A stretch of DNA of 13,703 nucleotides, from NCBI GenBank assembly GCA_003649445.1, contig QMRV01000054.1, positions 1-13,703 on the forward strand. The letters are read 5' to 3'. The stretch is from Thermoprotei archaeon. GTDB lineage: Archaea; Thermoproteota; Thermoprotei; Thermofilales; B15-G2. A program made the position numbers and the translations under genes. Shown here piece by piece: positions 1 through 7,052 of this stretch (within the stretch, counting starts at the first letter, position 1; every line of letters begins with the position of its first letter). The notes under the pieces are model-generated. The model worked only from the letters and a program-made list of their open reading frames with translations. It was not told the DNA's origin and did no database searches.

Positions 1-1101
1 AAATTTAAAGCAAGTTTCGTAATTGAGTCAGAGGAAGAAACTTCTGTTGAAGTCAGGCTTGTAGAGAAGAATGCTTTATTCAAAGTAGATGTGCCTTCTA
101 GGCTAGACTTAAAGAAGGGACTAAACGAGCTGTACGTGAATGTAGAGATTCCCGAAAAAACTGTGTTTAAGCCGCTGTGGATCGCAGTAATTAGTGTTCA
201 GGATAGTGAGAAGTCAGAGAATGCGTACTTGGGAATTCTTCCAGTGTCAGAGAAGTCTTCTAGAAAAGTGATTAAAGAGGCTGTTGAAGACGATAAAAGC
301 TATTCTGTCGGCGCACTTGGTTTTACTAGAAAAGATTTCTTTTACTTGTCGTATAGGTGGCGCAACGGAAACAAAGCGAGAGGAGAGAAGCTAGAGATAG
401 CTAAAAGCTCTGATGGCTTAAACTACGAGACGGTTAAAACATTCAATAAAAATGACTACGGTTACTTGAGCTTTGAGCAGTCTGACTTAACTACTACGCC
501 TGAAGGAAGCTTTGTTTTCCTATACAGTGCTGATGTAGAGAGACTATGGAAAATATTCAAAGTTGAGGCCAATGAAGTATCTGATATAGAGTTGCCAGGA
601 GAACCTCTCGTAGATAAAGCGAAAGATCCATCTATACTATATGATGCAGCTTCTGAGAGGTACATTATAGTGTACAGTGATTGCAGTAAGCCTGGACATG
701 ATTTAGCGGTAGTTTCAACTAAAGACTTTAAACAGCTTGAAGTACTGGCAGAATCTATTGCGTACACTCAGTTTACGAAACAGGGAAATGAGTGGTCTCG
801 CACACATATTCATGCAGGAAGTCTGCTTTTTGACGGAAAATACTATGTACTTTTCTACGACGCTTTACCAAAACAGCCGTCTTGCTTCGGTAGTGGATGG
901 TTAGGAGTAGCTATTTCAAAAGACTTGAAGAAATGGATAGACTTAACGCCAGATAAGCCTCTGTGGAAAGGAAATGGTGTAGACTATACTTTCAGGTATG
1001 TAGCAGTATATTGTGATGAAAAACAGTACCTCCTCTATGCTGAAGAAGAGACAAGTCCAAGAGGGAAAAAGGATACTGTAGTCTACTATAGTAAGACTTA
1101 A
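1..1101 (+). CDS. Five-bladed beta-propeller glycosidase-like protein, 5' end cut by window
   Basis: The frame is open from base 1 to a TAA at 1099-1101, so the true start lies upstream and 366 residues are visible. The first 60 or so visible residues read as alternating beta strands, perhaps an appended beta-sandwich. The rest has the blade pattern of GH43/GH32/GH130-like propellers: repeated aromatic strands such as FFYLSYRW, a DPSILYD...RYIIVYSD blade where GH43-type enzymes carry an acidic residue, HAGSLLFDGKYYVLFYD, and GVAISKDLKKW, a typical edge motif. The likely role is hydrolysis or phosphorolysis of a glycan, or carbohydrate binding. No catalytic triad can be assigned confidently, so the exact family is open. 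There is no signal peptide in the visible part. It converges with the sulfatase-like gene across a 234-bp AT-rich gap (1102-1335) in which I see no gene. Confidence 0.7.
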   Translation, partial: KFKASFVIESEEETSVEVRLVEKNALFKVDVPSRLDLKKGLNELYVNVEIPEKTVFKPLWIAVISVQDSEKSENAYLGILPVSEKSSRKVIKEAVEDDKSYSVGALGFTRKDFFYLSYRWRNGNKARGEKLEIAKSSDGLNYETVKTFNKNDYGYLSFEQSDLTTTPEGSFVFLYSADVERLWKIFKVEANEVSDIELPGEPLVDKAKDPSILYDAASERYIIVYSDCSKPGHDLAVVSTKDFKQLEVLAESIAYTQFTKQGNEWSRTHIHAGSLLFDGKYYVLFYDALPKQPSCFGSGWLGVAISKDLKKWIDLTPDKPLWKGNGVDYTFRYVAVYCDEKQYLLYAEEETSPRGKKDTVVYYSKT

Positions 1102-1335
1102 GGTAGTCTTGTGTTCAGCTATTTTCATAGACATATTATATCACCAGATATTAAACACTTTCCTATGCTTATACTTTAATGTAGTGGATAAATATTGAAA
1201 GAGATTATTTTATTAGCTATGAAAAGAAATAATAAAAATAGATAAACAATTTATTTTAGTTTTCTCGAGTACTTGAGGAATCACTTTGTATTTTAATGAA
1301 AAATACTAAACATAAGATCGGTGTATGGAAGTAGT

Positions 1336-2700
1336 TTAGAAGGGAAGCTCTGATAGCTCATATTTTTCTTGAAGCATTCTTTGTATCTCTATAGATTTAC
1401 GGCTCGCGTAAAGGTAGCAGTATCTGGAGAGATAAGAAGCCATTTTCTTAGCTACATCAGGGCACTCGTCTATTAGGTTTTTAGTTTCTCCGGGGTCATT
1501 CTCTAAGTCGTAAAGCTCGTCTTTGGCATCTGGTCTAAATATGAAGCTCCATTTTTCTGTCCTAACGCAGCGGTGAGCTGACTCGTGATATCCTGTGACA
1601 ATGAAGTCTCTCAATTTCTCTACTTTCTCTTCAAGTAGTGGAAGTAGACTCCTGCCATGCATGTATCTGTTCTCTCTGCTTAGGCCTATTATGTCGAGAA
1701 TTGTAGCTGGTACGTCTATATTTTCGACGAGCTGTTTGACTCTTTTGCCAGCGTACTGGTTTTCAGGGAACTTGATTATTAGAGTCATTCTGACTAGCTC
1801 GCTCCACAGTGTATGTGGGTGCTTTAGTATCCATCCGTGTTCACCTAGAGGGACACTATGGTCTGATAGGAGTACTATGAGTGCGTCGTCGTAGTAATTT
1901 AGTTCTTTTAGTTTTTCGAGAAGTACACCGACCCACTTGTCGACAAAGGTTACTTCTCCCGCGTAGAGGCCTCTTATGTACTTTAGTTCTTCTTCGGTGA
2001 GCCAGTCGATTTTACCGTACTTGGGGTGAATTATCTTTTTGCCTCTATACTTGGGGTCAGTGTATATTTTCTCGTATTTGGGTGGAGGATCCCATGGTTC
2101 GTGGGGATCAAAGCAGTCTACCCAAAGGAAGAATGGTTCCCGTGCTTCTCTTTCAAGCCAGTCTACAGCTTCTCTAATTACCTTTGCTACGAAGTAGTCT
2201 TCTTCAGTTTCTCTGTCTATAATGTTTCTTAAGTACTGTATTAAGAGTTTTTCGACATTTGTTCCCTTCATTTCTGGCTTCATGAATTCTTCTGGAATAT
2301 ATTTGGGTGGGCCTGAACGATAGGTGTCTCCTTCTTGTCCTCTAATCCACCTCCAGACGTGGAATCCTCTATGGAAGTTCATTCCTGGCTTGAATAAGTG
2401 GTAAGTGTCTGTAATGAGGGCGTTTGTATAGCCGTAGGCTCCAAGTATTTCGGCGATAGTTATGTCTTCTGAAGTTAGAGGCTGCCATGGTCTGAAAGGC
2501 AGAGTATATTGTCCTGTAAAGAGTGCTGTTCGAGCAGGAATAGTTGGAAGGCCTTCTGGATACGCGTTCTCAAATATAACTCCGTCTTTAGCTAAACTAT
2601 CAATATTAGGAGTCTTAATTTTCTCGTTTCCATAGCAGTGTACATGGTCTGGTCTTAGGCTGTCAAGCATTATGACAATAATGTTTGTTTCGGGTTTCAC
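1336..2700 (-). CDS. Sulfatase/alkaline-phosphatase superfamily hydrolase with Thr at the nucleophile position
   Basis: The 454-residue product is a full-length sulfatase-fold enzyme. Visible features are the N-terminal strand and metal Asp (IIVIMLDSLRPDH, Asp13), TPNIDSLAKDGVIFENAY, the active-site segment TIPAR-TALFTG at 53-63, the second metal site SDH (Asp280-His281) with GEHG and Lys293, and the C-terminal signature LYDLENDPGETKNL near 397-410. In true sulfatases the first residue of (C/S)-x-P-x-R becomes formylglycine; here it is Thr53, and the usual second Asp of the N-terminal pair is Ser14. By analogy with nucleotide pyrophosphatase/phosphodiesterases, Thr could act directly as nucleophile on a phosphate or phosphonate ester; this is inference. 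No signal peptide is seen, so it is probably cytoplasmic. The start is GTG at 2700, about 25 bp from a TATA box, which suggests a leaderless mRNA. Confidence 0.9.
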   Translation of the reverse strand: MKPETNIIVIMLDSLRPDHVHCYGNEKIKTPNIDSLAKDGVIFENAYPEGLPTIPARTALFTGQYTLPFRPWQPLTSEDITIAEILGAYGYTNALITDTYHLFKPGMNFHRGFHVWRWIRGQEGDTYRSGPPKYIPEEFMKPEMKGTNVEKLLIQYLRNIIDRETEEDYFVAKVIREAVDWLEREAREPFFLWVDCFDPHEPWDPPPKYEKIYTDPKYRGKKIIHPKYGKIDWLTEEELKYIRGLYAGEVTFVDKWVGVLLEKLKELNYYDDALIVLLSDHSVPLGEHGWILKHPHTLWSELVRMTLIIKFPENQYAGKRVKQLVENIDVPATILDIIGLSRENRYMHGRSLLPLLEEKVEKLRDFIVTGYHESAHRCVRTEKWSFIFRPDAKDELYDLENDPGETKNLIDECPDVAKKMASYLSRYCYLYASRKSIEIQRMLQEKYELSELPF

Positions 2701-2714
2701 GTAGCTTAGAATTC

Positions 2715-2728
2715 TTTATTTAAATAAA
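2715..2728 (-). promoter_or_regulatory. TATA box of the sulfatase-like gene
   Basis: TTTATTTAAATAAA lies about 22-28 bp ahead of the GTG start on the minus strand, the normal archaeal TATA distance if transcription begins at the start codon. The sequence is self-complementary, so orientation rests on the neighbouring gene. Confidence 0.55.
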
Positions 2729-2781
2729 TAACTTTTTTAAAGAGTTTTCTTTAGATGGAGTCGAGTAAACCGAGTTAAGAG

Positions 2782-2790
2782 TTTTATATT
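2782..2790 (+). promoter_or_regulatory. TATA box of the isomerase operon
   Basis: TTTTATATT is centred about 25 bp before the GTG at 2811. No GGTG-like ribosome site lies between, so a leaderless transcript starting at or near the GTG is likely. Confidence 0.6.
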
Positions 2791-2810
2791 TTGCTACGTT
2801 ATCTCGTTAC

Positions 2811-4049
2811 GTGAGCTTAGCTGTAATTCCCTTAGCTAGCAGAATTCACGGAGTCGAGTACTGCGAAAACTTAGTTGAGAAGTTTAAGAAAGTAATTAAG
2901 GGGGTCGAGTTTACTAACATTGTTTTCTCGGAAGGAGATATTGATACTAGCAAGTTTAAGGAGAGTAAAGCAATAATTTTGCTTTTCTTGACGGGGGGTA
3001 CTTCTAAATTGGGGTATAAGATTGCTTCAGAGATCTTTGTTCCAACTTTTCTAGTATCTCATGGATATCATAATAGCTTAGGTTCTGCTCTCTCGTGTAG
3101 GGCTAGGCTCAAGAAGCGGGGGCTTTTGCCTTGGCTTGTGCACGTAGATCAGCCTGAAGGAGCTGACTTAAACTACATTGCTAAAGCTGTCGAAGCCTGT
3201 GCTAGTTTAACTAAGGCGAAGTTTGGAGTAGTTACTCCTGAAGGAGAGCTGACGCCTAAGGCCATAGATTTTTCATCAAAATCAGGTATTAAAGTAGTCG
3301 GAATAGACTTAAATGAAGTTTTAGCGGAGGCCGATGCTGTTTCAGAAGAAGAAGCAACTAAAATAGCTGAAGAAGAGCTCGGAGTAGAGTACCCTGACTC
3401 GGACTTAATTAAGTGCATTAACCTATTTATTGCGTTGAAGAAAATTGTTGAAAAGAGGAAAATAGATGCTATTACTATGGAGTGCTTTGAGTTTATACTA
3501 GAGCACGGATACACTCCGTGTATAGCTGTAGCTCTTATGAATAAATATAGAATTCCTTTTGCCTGTGAAGAAGACTACTACAGCTTAGCATTAATGTATC
3601 TATCGAAGCAACTTATCTGCTACCCCGGCTGGATAGCTAATCCGAGCGGAATCGAAGGAAATAGGCTTGTTTTAGCACACTGCACTGTAGACCTTTCTCT
3701 AGTAGATAGATTTGAGCTAGTAAACCACTTTGAATCAGGAAAACCTTATGCAGTAAAGGGAGAGCTTCTTCAAATAGAGTACACTATGGCTAGAATGAGT
3801 GAAAAAGGTATCGAGAGATACTCAGTTAAAGTATATCCGGTTAAAAAATGGAGTAATGAGAGATGTAGAACACAGTGTTCAGTTGAACTAGAGGGTATGA
3901 CGGCTCTAGAGTTTTTAGAAAATGCTTCAGGTAATCATCACGTACTTATCCCAGGTAAAGTAGAGAAACACCTTATGGTTATTGACTGGATGATGTATGG
4001 TAGATGGAAGGTGAGCGGAAATGAAGGTCGCGGAGAGACTCTTCAGTAA
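2811..4049 (+). CDS. L-fucose/L-arabinose isomerase-like sugar isomerase
   Basis: The 412-residue product matches the layout of the fucose isomerase-like family. An N-terminal alpha/beta part has a TGGTS turn (61-65) and a SHGYHNSLGSALSCRARL segment where this family has its domain linker. The C-terminal metal-binding part shows DAITMECFEF (219-228), CEED (252-255), LAHCT (288-292) and GNHHVLIPG (374-382). In characterised members, acidic residues and a His at these places bind Mn2+ for aldose-ketose isomerisation. It is shorter than bacterial FucI or AraA (about 500-590 residues), as is usual for archaeal homologues. The substrate cannot be read from sequence. The GTG start is favoured because it sits at TATA distance. 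The 3' end overlaps the next gene by 29 nt, so the two are co-transcribed. Confidence 0.8.
   Translation: MSLAVIPLASRIHGVEYCENLVEKFKKVIKGVEFTNIVFSEGDIDTSKFKESKAIILLFLTGGTSKLGYKIASEIFVPTFLVSHGYHNSLGSALSCRARLKKRGLLPWLVHVDQPEGADLNYIAKAVEACASLTKAKFGVVTPEGELTPKAIDFSSKSGIKVVGIDLNEVLAEADAVSEEEATKIAEEELGVEYPDSDLIKCINLFIALKKIVEKRKIDAITMECFEFILEHGYTPCIAVALMNKYRIPFACEEDYYSLALMYLSKQLICYPGWIANPSGIEGNRLVLAHCTVDLSLVDRFELVNHFESGKPYAVKGELLQIEYTMARMSEKGIERYSVKVYPVKKWSNERCRTQCSVELEGMTALEFLENASGNHHVLIPGKVEKHLMVIDWMMYGRWKVSGNEGRGETLQ
4010..4014 (+). promoter_or_regulatory. Shine-Dalgarno site of the M20 hydrolase gene
   Basis: GGTGA lies six bases before the ATG at 4021, inside the isomerase coding region. It decides the start of the downstream gene and points to translation of an internal cistron. 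Confidence 0.75.
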
Positions 4050-5271
4050 AATAGATTCTCTAAGAGAGTATGCGGTAAACTGCTTGTGTAGAATAATAGG
4101 GCTTAATGCAGTAAACCCAGCTTACGGCGGGCCCGGAGAATTGAGGAGAGCAGAATACATTGAAAAGCAGTTAGAGGAAATAGGTGTAAGTGAAATCAAG
4201 CGCTATGATTTTCCCGACGAGAGAGCAGAAGGAGGTATTAGACCCAATATTGTGGCGAAAATTCCGGGGAAGAGTAAGAAGATTCTCTGGATTATATCAC
4301 ATATGGACACCGTTCCTCCAGGAGATTTATCGAAGTGGCAGAGTGACCCGTTTAAGCCTCTAGTGGCTGGAGACAAGATATATGGGCGAGGAGCAGAAGA
4401 CAACGGCCAGGCTATCGTGTCTTCTCTGTTGGCGGCTAAGGCTATTTTAGAAGAAAACTTAGAGCCTGAGATTACACTAGGGCTTGTTTTTGCTGCAGAC
4501 GAAGAAGCGGGAAGCCGCTATGGTGTAGTAGAGCTCTTAAAGAAGGGTATTTTCTCTAGGGAAGATTTAATACTAGTACCCGACGCAGGTTCTCCTAAAG
4601 GAGACTTTATCGAAATAGCTGAAAAAAGCATTCTATGGCTGAAAATAACTACGAGAGGTGTTCAGTCTCATTCAAGTATGCCTCATAGAGGACTTAACGC
4701 ACACCGTATTGGAATGAAATACGCGTTAATGCTAGATGAAATTCTGCACCAAAAGTATTCGGATAGAGACGAGTTCTTCGATCCACCTTACTCAACTTTT
4801 GAGCCTACACGTAAAGAAGAAAATCAGCAGAATGTAAACACAGTGCCGGGTAGAGACGTGATATATTTTGACTGCAGAGTACTTCCGAAATACAGTTTAG
4901 ACGACATAATTAACGATGCTCTTAAGCTTAAAGAGCTTTTTGAAAACACTTACTATGCTGTATTAGACGATAAGAAAATTAATGTTAAAATAGATGTAGA
5001 AGTTGTCGCTAGATCTGATGCTCCTCCTCCAACTAGCCCTGATAGCGAGATAATTGTTAAGCTAAAAAGGGCGATAAAAATAGCTAGAGGCATTGACGCT
5101 AAAGTAGGTGGAATAGGTGGAGGAACTTATGCGGCTATTTTCCGGAGAAAAGGTATTCCAGCAGCAGTCTGGGCTACAGTAGACGAGACTGCACATAATC
5201 CCAACGAATACGCTAGAGTAAGCAATATTGTCGAAGACGCCAAAGTATTTGCCCTATTAGCGTTCTTATGA
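4021..5271 (+). CDS. M20-family metallo-hydrolase (ArgE/DapE/carboxypeptidase G2-like)
   Basis: The 416-residue product is a di-zinc amidohydrolase that cleaves amide bonds: a peptidase, N-acyl amino acid deacylase, or possibly an amino-sugar deacylase. All M20 signatures are present: HMD (His94, Asp96), YGRGAEDNGQ with bridging Asp127, DEE with catalytic Glu161 and metal Glu162, Asp188 in VPDAG, the dimerisation-domain motif GVQSHSSMPHRGLNA with His217, a GGIGGGTYA loop (363-371), and the last ligand His392 in TAHNPNEY. The lid domain spans roughly 200-320. No signal peptide is seen, so it is cytoplasmic. The substrate is unknown. Co-transcription with a sugar isomerase raises the possibility of an acylated amino sugar, but arginine/lysine-type or peptide substrates are equally possible. 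It overlaps the winged-helix gene by ATGA. Confidence 0.88.
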   Translation: MKVAERLFSKIDSLREYAVNCLCRIIGLNAVNPAYGGPGELRRAEYIEKQLEEIGVSEIKRYDFPDERAEGGIRPNIVAKIPGKSKKILWIISHMDTVPPGDLSKWQSDPFKPLVAGDKIYGRGAEDNGQAIVSSLLAAKAILEENLEPEITLGLVFAADEEAGSRYGVVELLKKGIFSREDLILVPDAGSPKGDFIEIAEKSILWLKITTRGVQSHSSMPHRGLNAHRIGMKYALMLDEILHQKYSDRDEFFDPPYSTFEPTRKEENQQNVNTVPGRDVIYFDCRVLPKYSLDDIINDALKLKELFENTYYAVLDDKKINVKIDVEVVARSDAPPPTSPDSEIIVKLKRAIKIARGIDAKVGGIGGGTYAAIFRRKGIPAAVWATVDETAHNPNEYARVSNIVEDAKVFALLAFL

Positions 5272-5546
5272 GAAAGAAAAGAAATATTTATGATATTTGT
5301 GCAGATGTACTTAAAGTTATTAAAGCTCTTGGCAGTGCTTCAATAACTAAAATATCTTATGGAGCAGAGCTCCCTGTCGATAGGGCTAAAAAGATAATTA
5401 ATATTTTAGTTAAAGCAGGATTAGTAGAAAAAATAGTTAAAAACAATAGGGTTTTTTATATAGTTACAGAGAGAGGTATAGGATACTTAGAGACCTACTT
5501 TAGGCTTAGACAGTTTTTGTCTGAAGAAATGCTTGGTGAGTACTAA
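5268..5546 (+). CDS. SSO10a-like winged-helix DNA-binding protein
   Basis: This 92-residue protein reads as a single winged helix: helix 1 DICADVLKVIKAL, a second helix at ITKISYGAEL, the recognition helix VDRAKKIINILVKAGL, a beta wing around VEKIVKNNRVFYIVTERG, and a C-terminal helix (GIGYLETYFRLRQFLSEEML) likely to dimerise as a coiled coil. The order matches archaeal SSO10a/HTH_45 proteins, which act as local regulators or DNA-bending proteins. The start ATG overlaps the preceding stop (ATGA), so it is translationally coupled to the M20 gene. A perfect palindrome begins five bases after its stop codon, upstream of the next gene, making it the obvious candidate to bind there. That binding is inference. 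Confidence 0.8.
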   Translation: MRKKRNIYDICADVLKVIKALGSASITKISYGAELPVDRAKKIINILVKAGLVEKIVKNNRVFYIVTERGIGYLETYFRLRQFLSEEMLGEY

Positions 5547-5550
5547 AAGT

Positions 5551-5567
5551 AGTCACATACTGTGACT
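5551..5567. promoter_or_regulatory. Operator-like palindrome ahead of the beta-solenoid gene
   Basis: AGTCACA-TAC-TGTGACT is a perfect 7-bp inverted repeat with a 3-bp centre. It ends four bases before the TATA box of the downstream gene, so a bound dimer would abut or cover the BRE/TATA region. It lies between a winged-helix gene and the solenoid gene. It could also form an RNA hairpin ending the upstream operon, but no T-run follows. Confidence 0.55.
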
Positions 5568-5570
5568 TAT

Positions 5571-5578
5571 CTTTAAAA
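5571..5578 (+). promoter_or_regulatory. TATA box of the beta-solenoid gene
   Basis: CTTTAAAA is centred about 26 bp before the ATG at 5601, with no ribosome site between. A leaderless transcript is likely. Confidence 0.6.
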
Positions 5579-5600
5579 TGGCTGACAGTGTAATACTTTC

Positions 5601-6815
5601 ATGAGCGTGAATGTAGTTGTAGGTGAAGGTGAAGTAAGAGAACTCTCGGAAGTAAAGGGTTCGCTAGAACTAAGAGATGGAGCTGAAGTAAAGTCTCCTA
5701 CAGGTGTACTTGTTGTCGAGAGAGACGTCGTTTGTGAAGGGGATGTCGTAATTAAAGCTAGTCTGAAGACACGGAGACTGAGAGCTGAGGACGGAGAAGT
5801 AGTTATTGAAGGGGATCTTGAGGTCAGTAGGTATATTCGAGTAAAAGATGGTAGTTTGAGAGTAGAAGGGGCTCTCAAGGCGCCTGAAGTTGACGTAGAT
5901 AAGAGACTAGAAGTGGGAAAAGACTGCATAGTAGACGATCTGTCTGTTGGAGGAACTGTAAGAATATATGGAAACTACAAAGGAAAGGAAGTAAATGTCG
6001 GGGGAAGATTCTATGTTAAGGGAACTGCTGAAATAGAGGCTCTAAGTGTAGGTGGAGTTGCTGAGCTAGGAGACTTTGCTCGAGTAGATAGAGTAAGTGT
6101 AGGTGGAACTTTTAAGGCTACTAAAGGAGAATTCGGAGACGTAAGTGTTGGAGGGAGCCTTTACGCATACGATTTTGTGGCATTTACTTCAATTGAAGTA
6201 GGAGGAGTAGCTACCTTCTACGGCGGCTGTAAGGGTGAGAGTGCCAGTATTGGAGGGAGCCTTAGATCAGATAAAAGTGTCGAAATAGGTGATATTGATG
6301 TAGGAGGAACTATTGATGTAAAGGAGAACTTAAAGTGCAAGAATCTAGACGTAGGTGGAACAGTAATTGTTGGCGGGAACTTAGAGGCAGAGATAATTGA
6401 GGTTGGAGGAACTATTAGAGTATCGGAGACTATTAAAGCCCGGTCTATTGACATCGGAGGAACTATTGAAGCACGTAGAATTGAGTGCGAAGAAATTGAG
6501 GTAGGAGGCTTACTTGACGTAGAGAAGCTTAAGGCAGAGAAAGTAGTCTTAGGAAAAGAAAGCGAGGCTAGAGGAGAAATAGTGGCAGAGGAAGTAGAAG
6601 TAGGAGAGAAGGCCAAAGCCGATATAATTTACGCCGACTACGTTATTGTTTGTGAAAAAGCTAGAGTCAAGAAAATTATTGCAAGAGAAGTAGTCGTTGA
6701 GAGAAAGGCTCGAGTAGGTCTAGTGAAATACGTGTCTCGTCTCGAAGTAGAAGAGGGAGCAATCATTAGAGAACAGGAACAGATCAGCGAACTAGAAAAA
6801 CCAGGTAGCGATTAA
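5601..6815 (+). CDS. Bactofilin-like polymer-forming beta-solenoid protein
   Basis: The 404-residue product is almost entirely short beta strands with turns. Twelve (V/I)GG turns have their glycine pairs starting at residues 117, 134, 151, 168, 184, 201, 218, 235, 252, 269, 286 and 302, a spacing of 17 with two single-residue slips. Residues 1-115 and 304-390 continue a weaker version of the pattern without GG (EVEVGEKAKA, EVVVERKARV). This is the signature of a right-handed beta-helix of the bactofilin/polymer-forming cytoskeletal (DUF583-type) class, whose members assemble into filaments without nucleotide. There is no signal peptide, membrane segment or catalytic motif, so a cytoplasmic or membrane-associated scaffold is likely. 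It is much longer than typical bacterial bactofilins (about 150-200 residues). The tail from 390 is charged and not solenoid-like. It has its own promoter. Confidence 0.75.
   Translation: MSVNVVVGEGEVRELSEVKGSLELRDGAEVKSPTGVLVVERDVVCEGDVVIKASLKTRRLRAEDGEVVIEGDLEVSRYIRVKDGSLRVEGALKAPEVDVDKRLEVGKDCIVDDLSVGGTVRIYGNYKGKEVNVGGRFYVKGTAEIEALSVGGVAELGDFARVDRVSVGGTFKATKGEFGDVSVGGSLYAYDFVAFTSIEVGGVATFYGGCKGESASIGGSLRSDKSVEIGDIDVGGTIDVKENLKCKNLDVGGTVIVGGNLEAEIIEVGGTIRVSETIKARSIDIGGTIEARRIECEEIEVGGLLDVEKLKAEKVVLGKESEARGEIVAEEVEVGEKAKADIIYADYVIVCEKARVKKIIAREVVVERKARVGLVKYVSRLEVEEGAIIREQEQISELEKPGSD
5946..6509 (+). repeat. Twelve degenerate 51-nt coding repeats
   Basis: The repeats encode the (V/I)GG solenoid turns. 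At DNA level the conserved core is GTAGGTGGAAC or GTTGGAGGAAC-like, every 51 nt with two 48-nt intervals. Intervening sequence is diverged, so the conservation is at protein level. Confidence 0.85.
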
Positions 6816-6821
6816 GGCAAG

Positions 6822-6830
6822 CTTATATAA
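6822..6830 (+). promoter_or_regulatory. TATA box of tRNA-Pro
   Basis: CTTATATAA is centred about 25 bp before the first base of the tRNA and begins six bases after the solenoid stop codon. Confidence 0.7.
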
Positions 6831-6850
6831 GGCGAACACAGAATCTTTAT

Positions 6851-6926
6851 GGGGCCGTAGTCTAGCTTGGACTAGGATGCCAGGCTCGGGCCCTGGTGAA
6901 CCCGGGTTCAAATCCCGGCGGCCCCA
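6851..6926 (+). tRNA. tRNA-Pro (anticodon CGG)
   Basis: The cloverleaf folds completely. The acceptor is GGGGCCG/CGGCCCC, the D stem GTCT/GGAT, the anticodon stem CCAGG/CCTGG with loop CTCGGGC (anticodon CGG, reading CCG), the variable loop TGAAC, and the T arm CCGGG-TTCAAAT-CCCGG. The discriminator is A. No CCA is encoded and there is no intron. TTTC follows directly as a possible terminator. Confidence 0.96.
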
Positions 6927-7021
6927 TTTCAAATCACATAAAACCTTTCTCTTGGTTTTCGAATACTCTAAAGATAGGATTCTTGCTGTGGACTGAGGGT
7001 CTGTTTTCCATGAGGGCAAAG

Positions 7022-7029
7022 CTTAAATA
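7022..7029 (+). promoter_or_regulatory. TATA box of tRNA-Tyr
   Basis: CTTAAATA lies about 27 bp before the mature 5' end at 7053, the standard distance for an archaeal tRNA promoter. Confidence 0.6.
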
Positions 7030-7052
7030 GAGTTAAAGAGTAGTCTATAACG

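Noticed and set aside
1102..1335. Intergenic gap between the propeller and sulfatase-like genes as a site of a small gene
   Set aside because: The 234 bp are AT-rich with no credible frame, tRNA or strong hairpin; the stretch most likely holds the terminators of two convergent genes.
5551..5567. The palindrome as a hairpin terminator
   Set aside because: The 7-bp AT-containing stem is not followed by a T-run and sits at the edge of a TATA box, which favours an operator.
5946..6509. Regular 51-nt spacing that could suggest a CRISPR or other array
   Set aside because: The period is a whole number of codons, only short coding cores are conserved, and the region lies inside an intact solenoid gene.
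5573..6616. Long minus-strand open frames (5573-5929 and 6218-6616) opposite the solenoid gene
   Set aside because: They are Ser/Thr/Pro-rich low-complexity readings created by the repeated GTAGGAGG-type codons of the solenoid gene, with no promoter or family motif.
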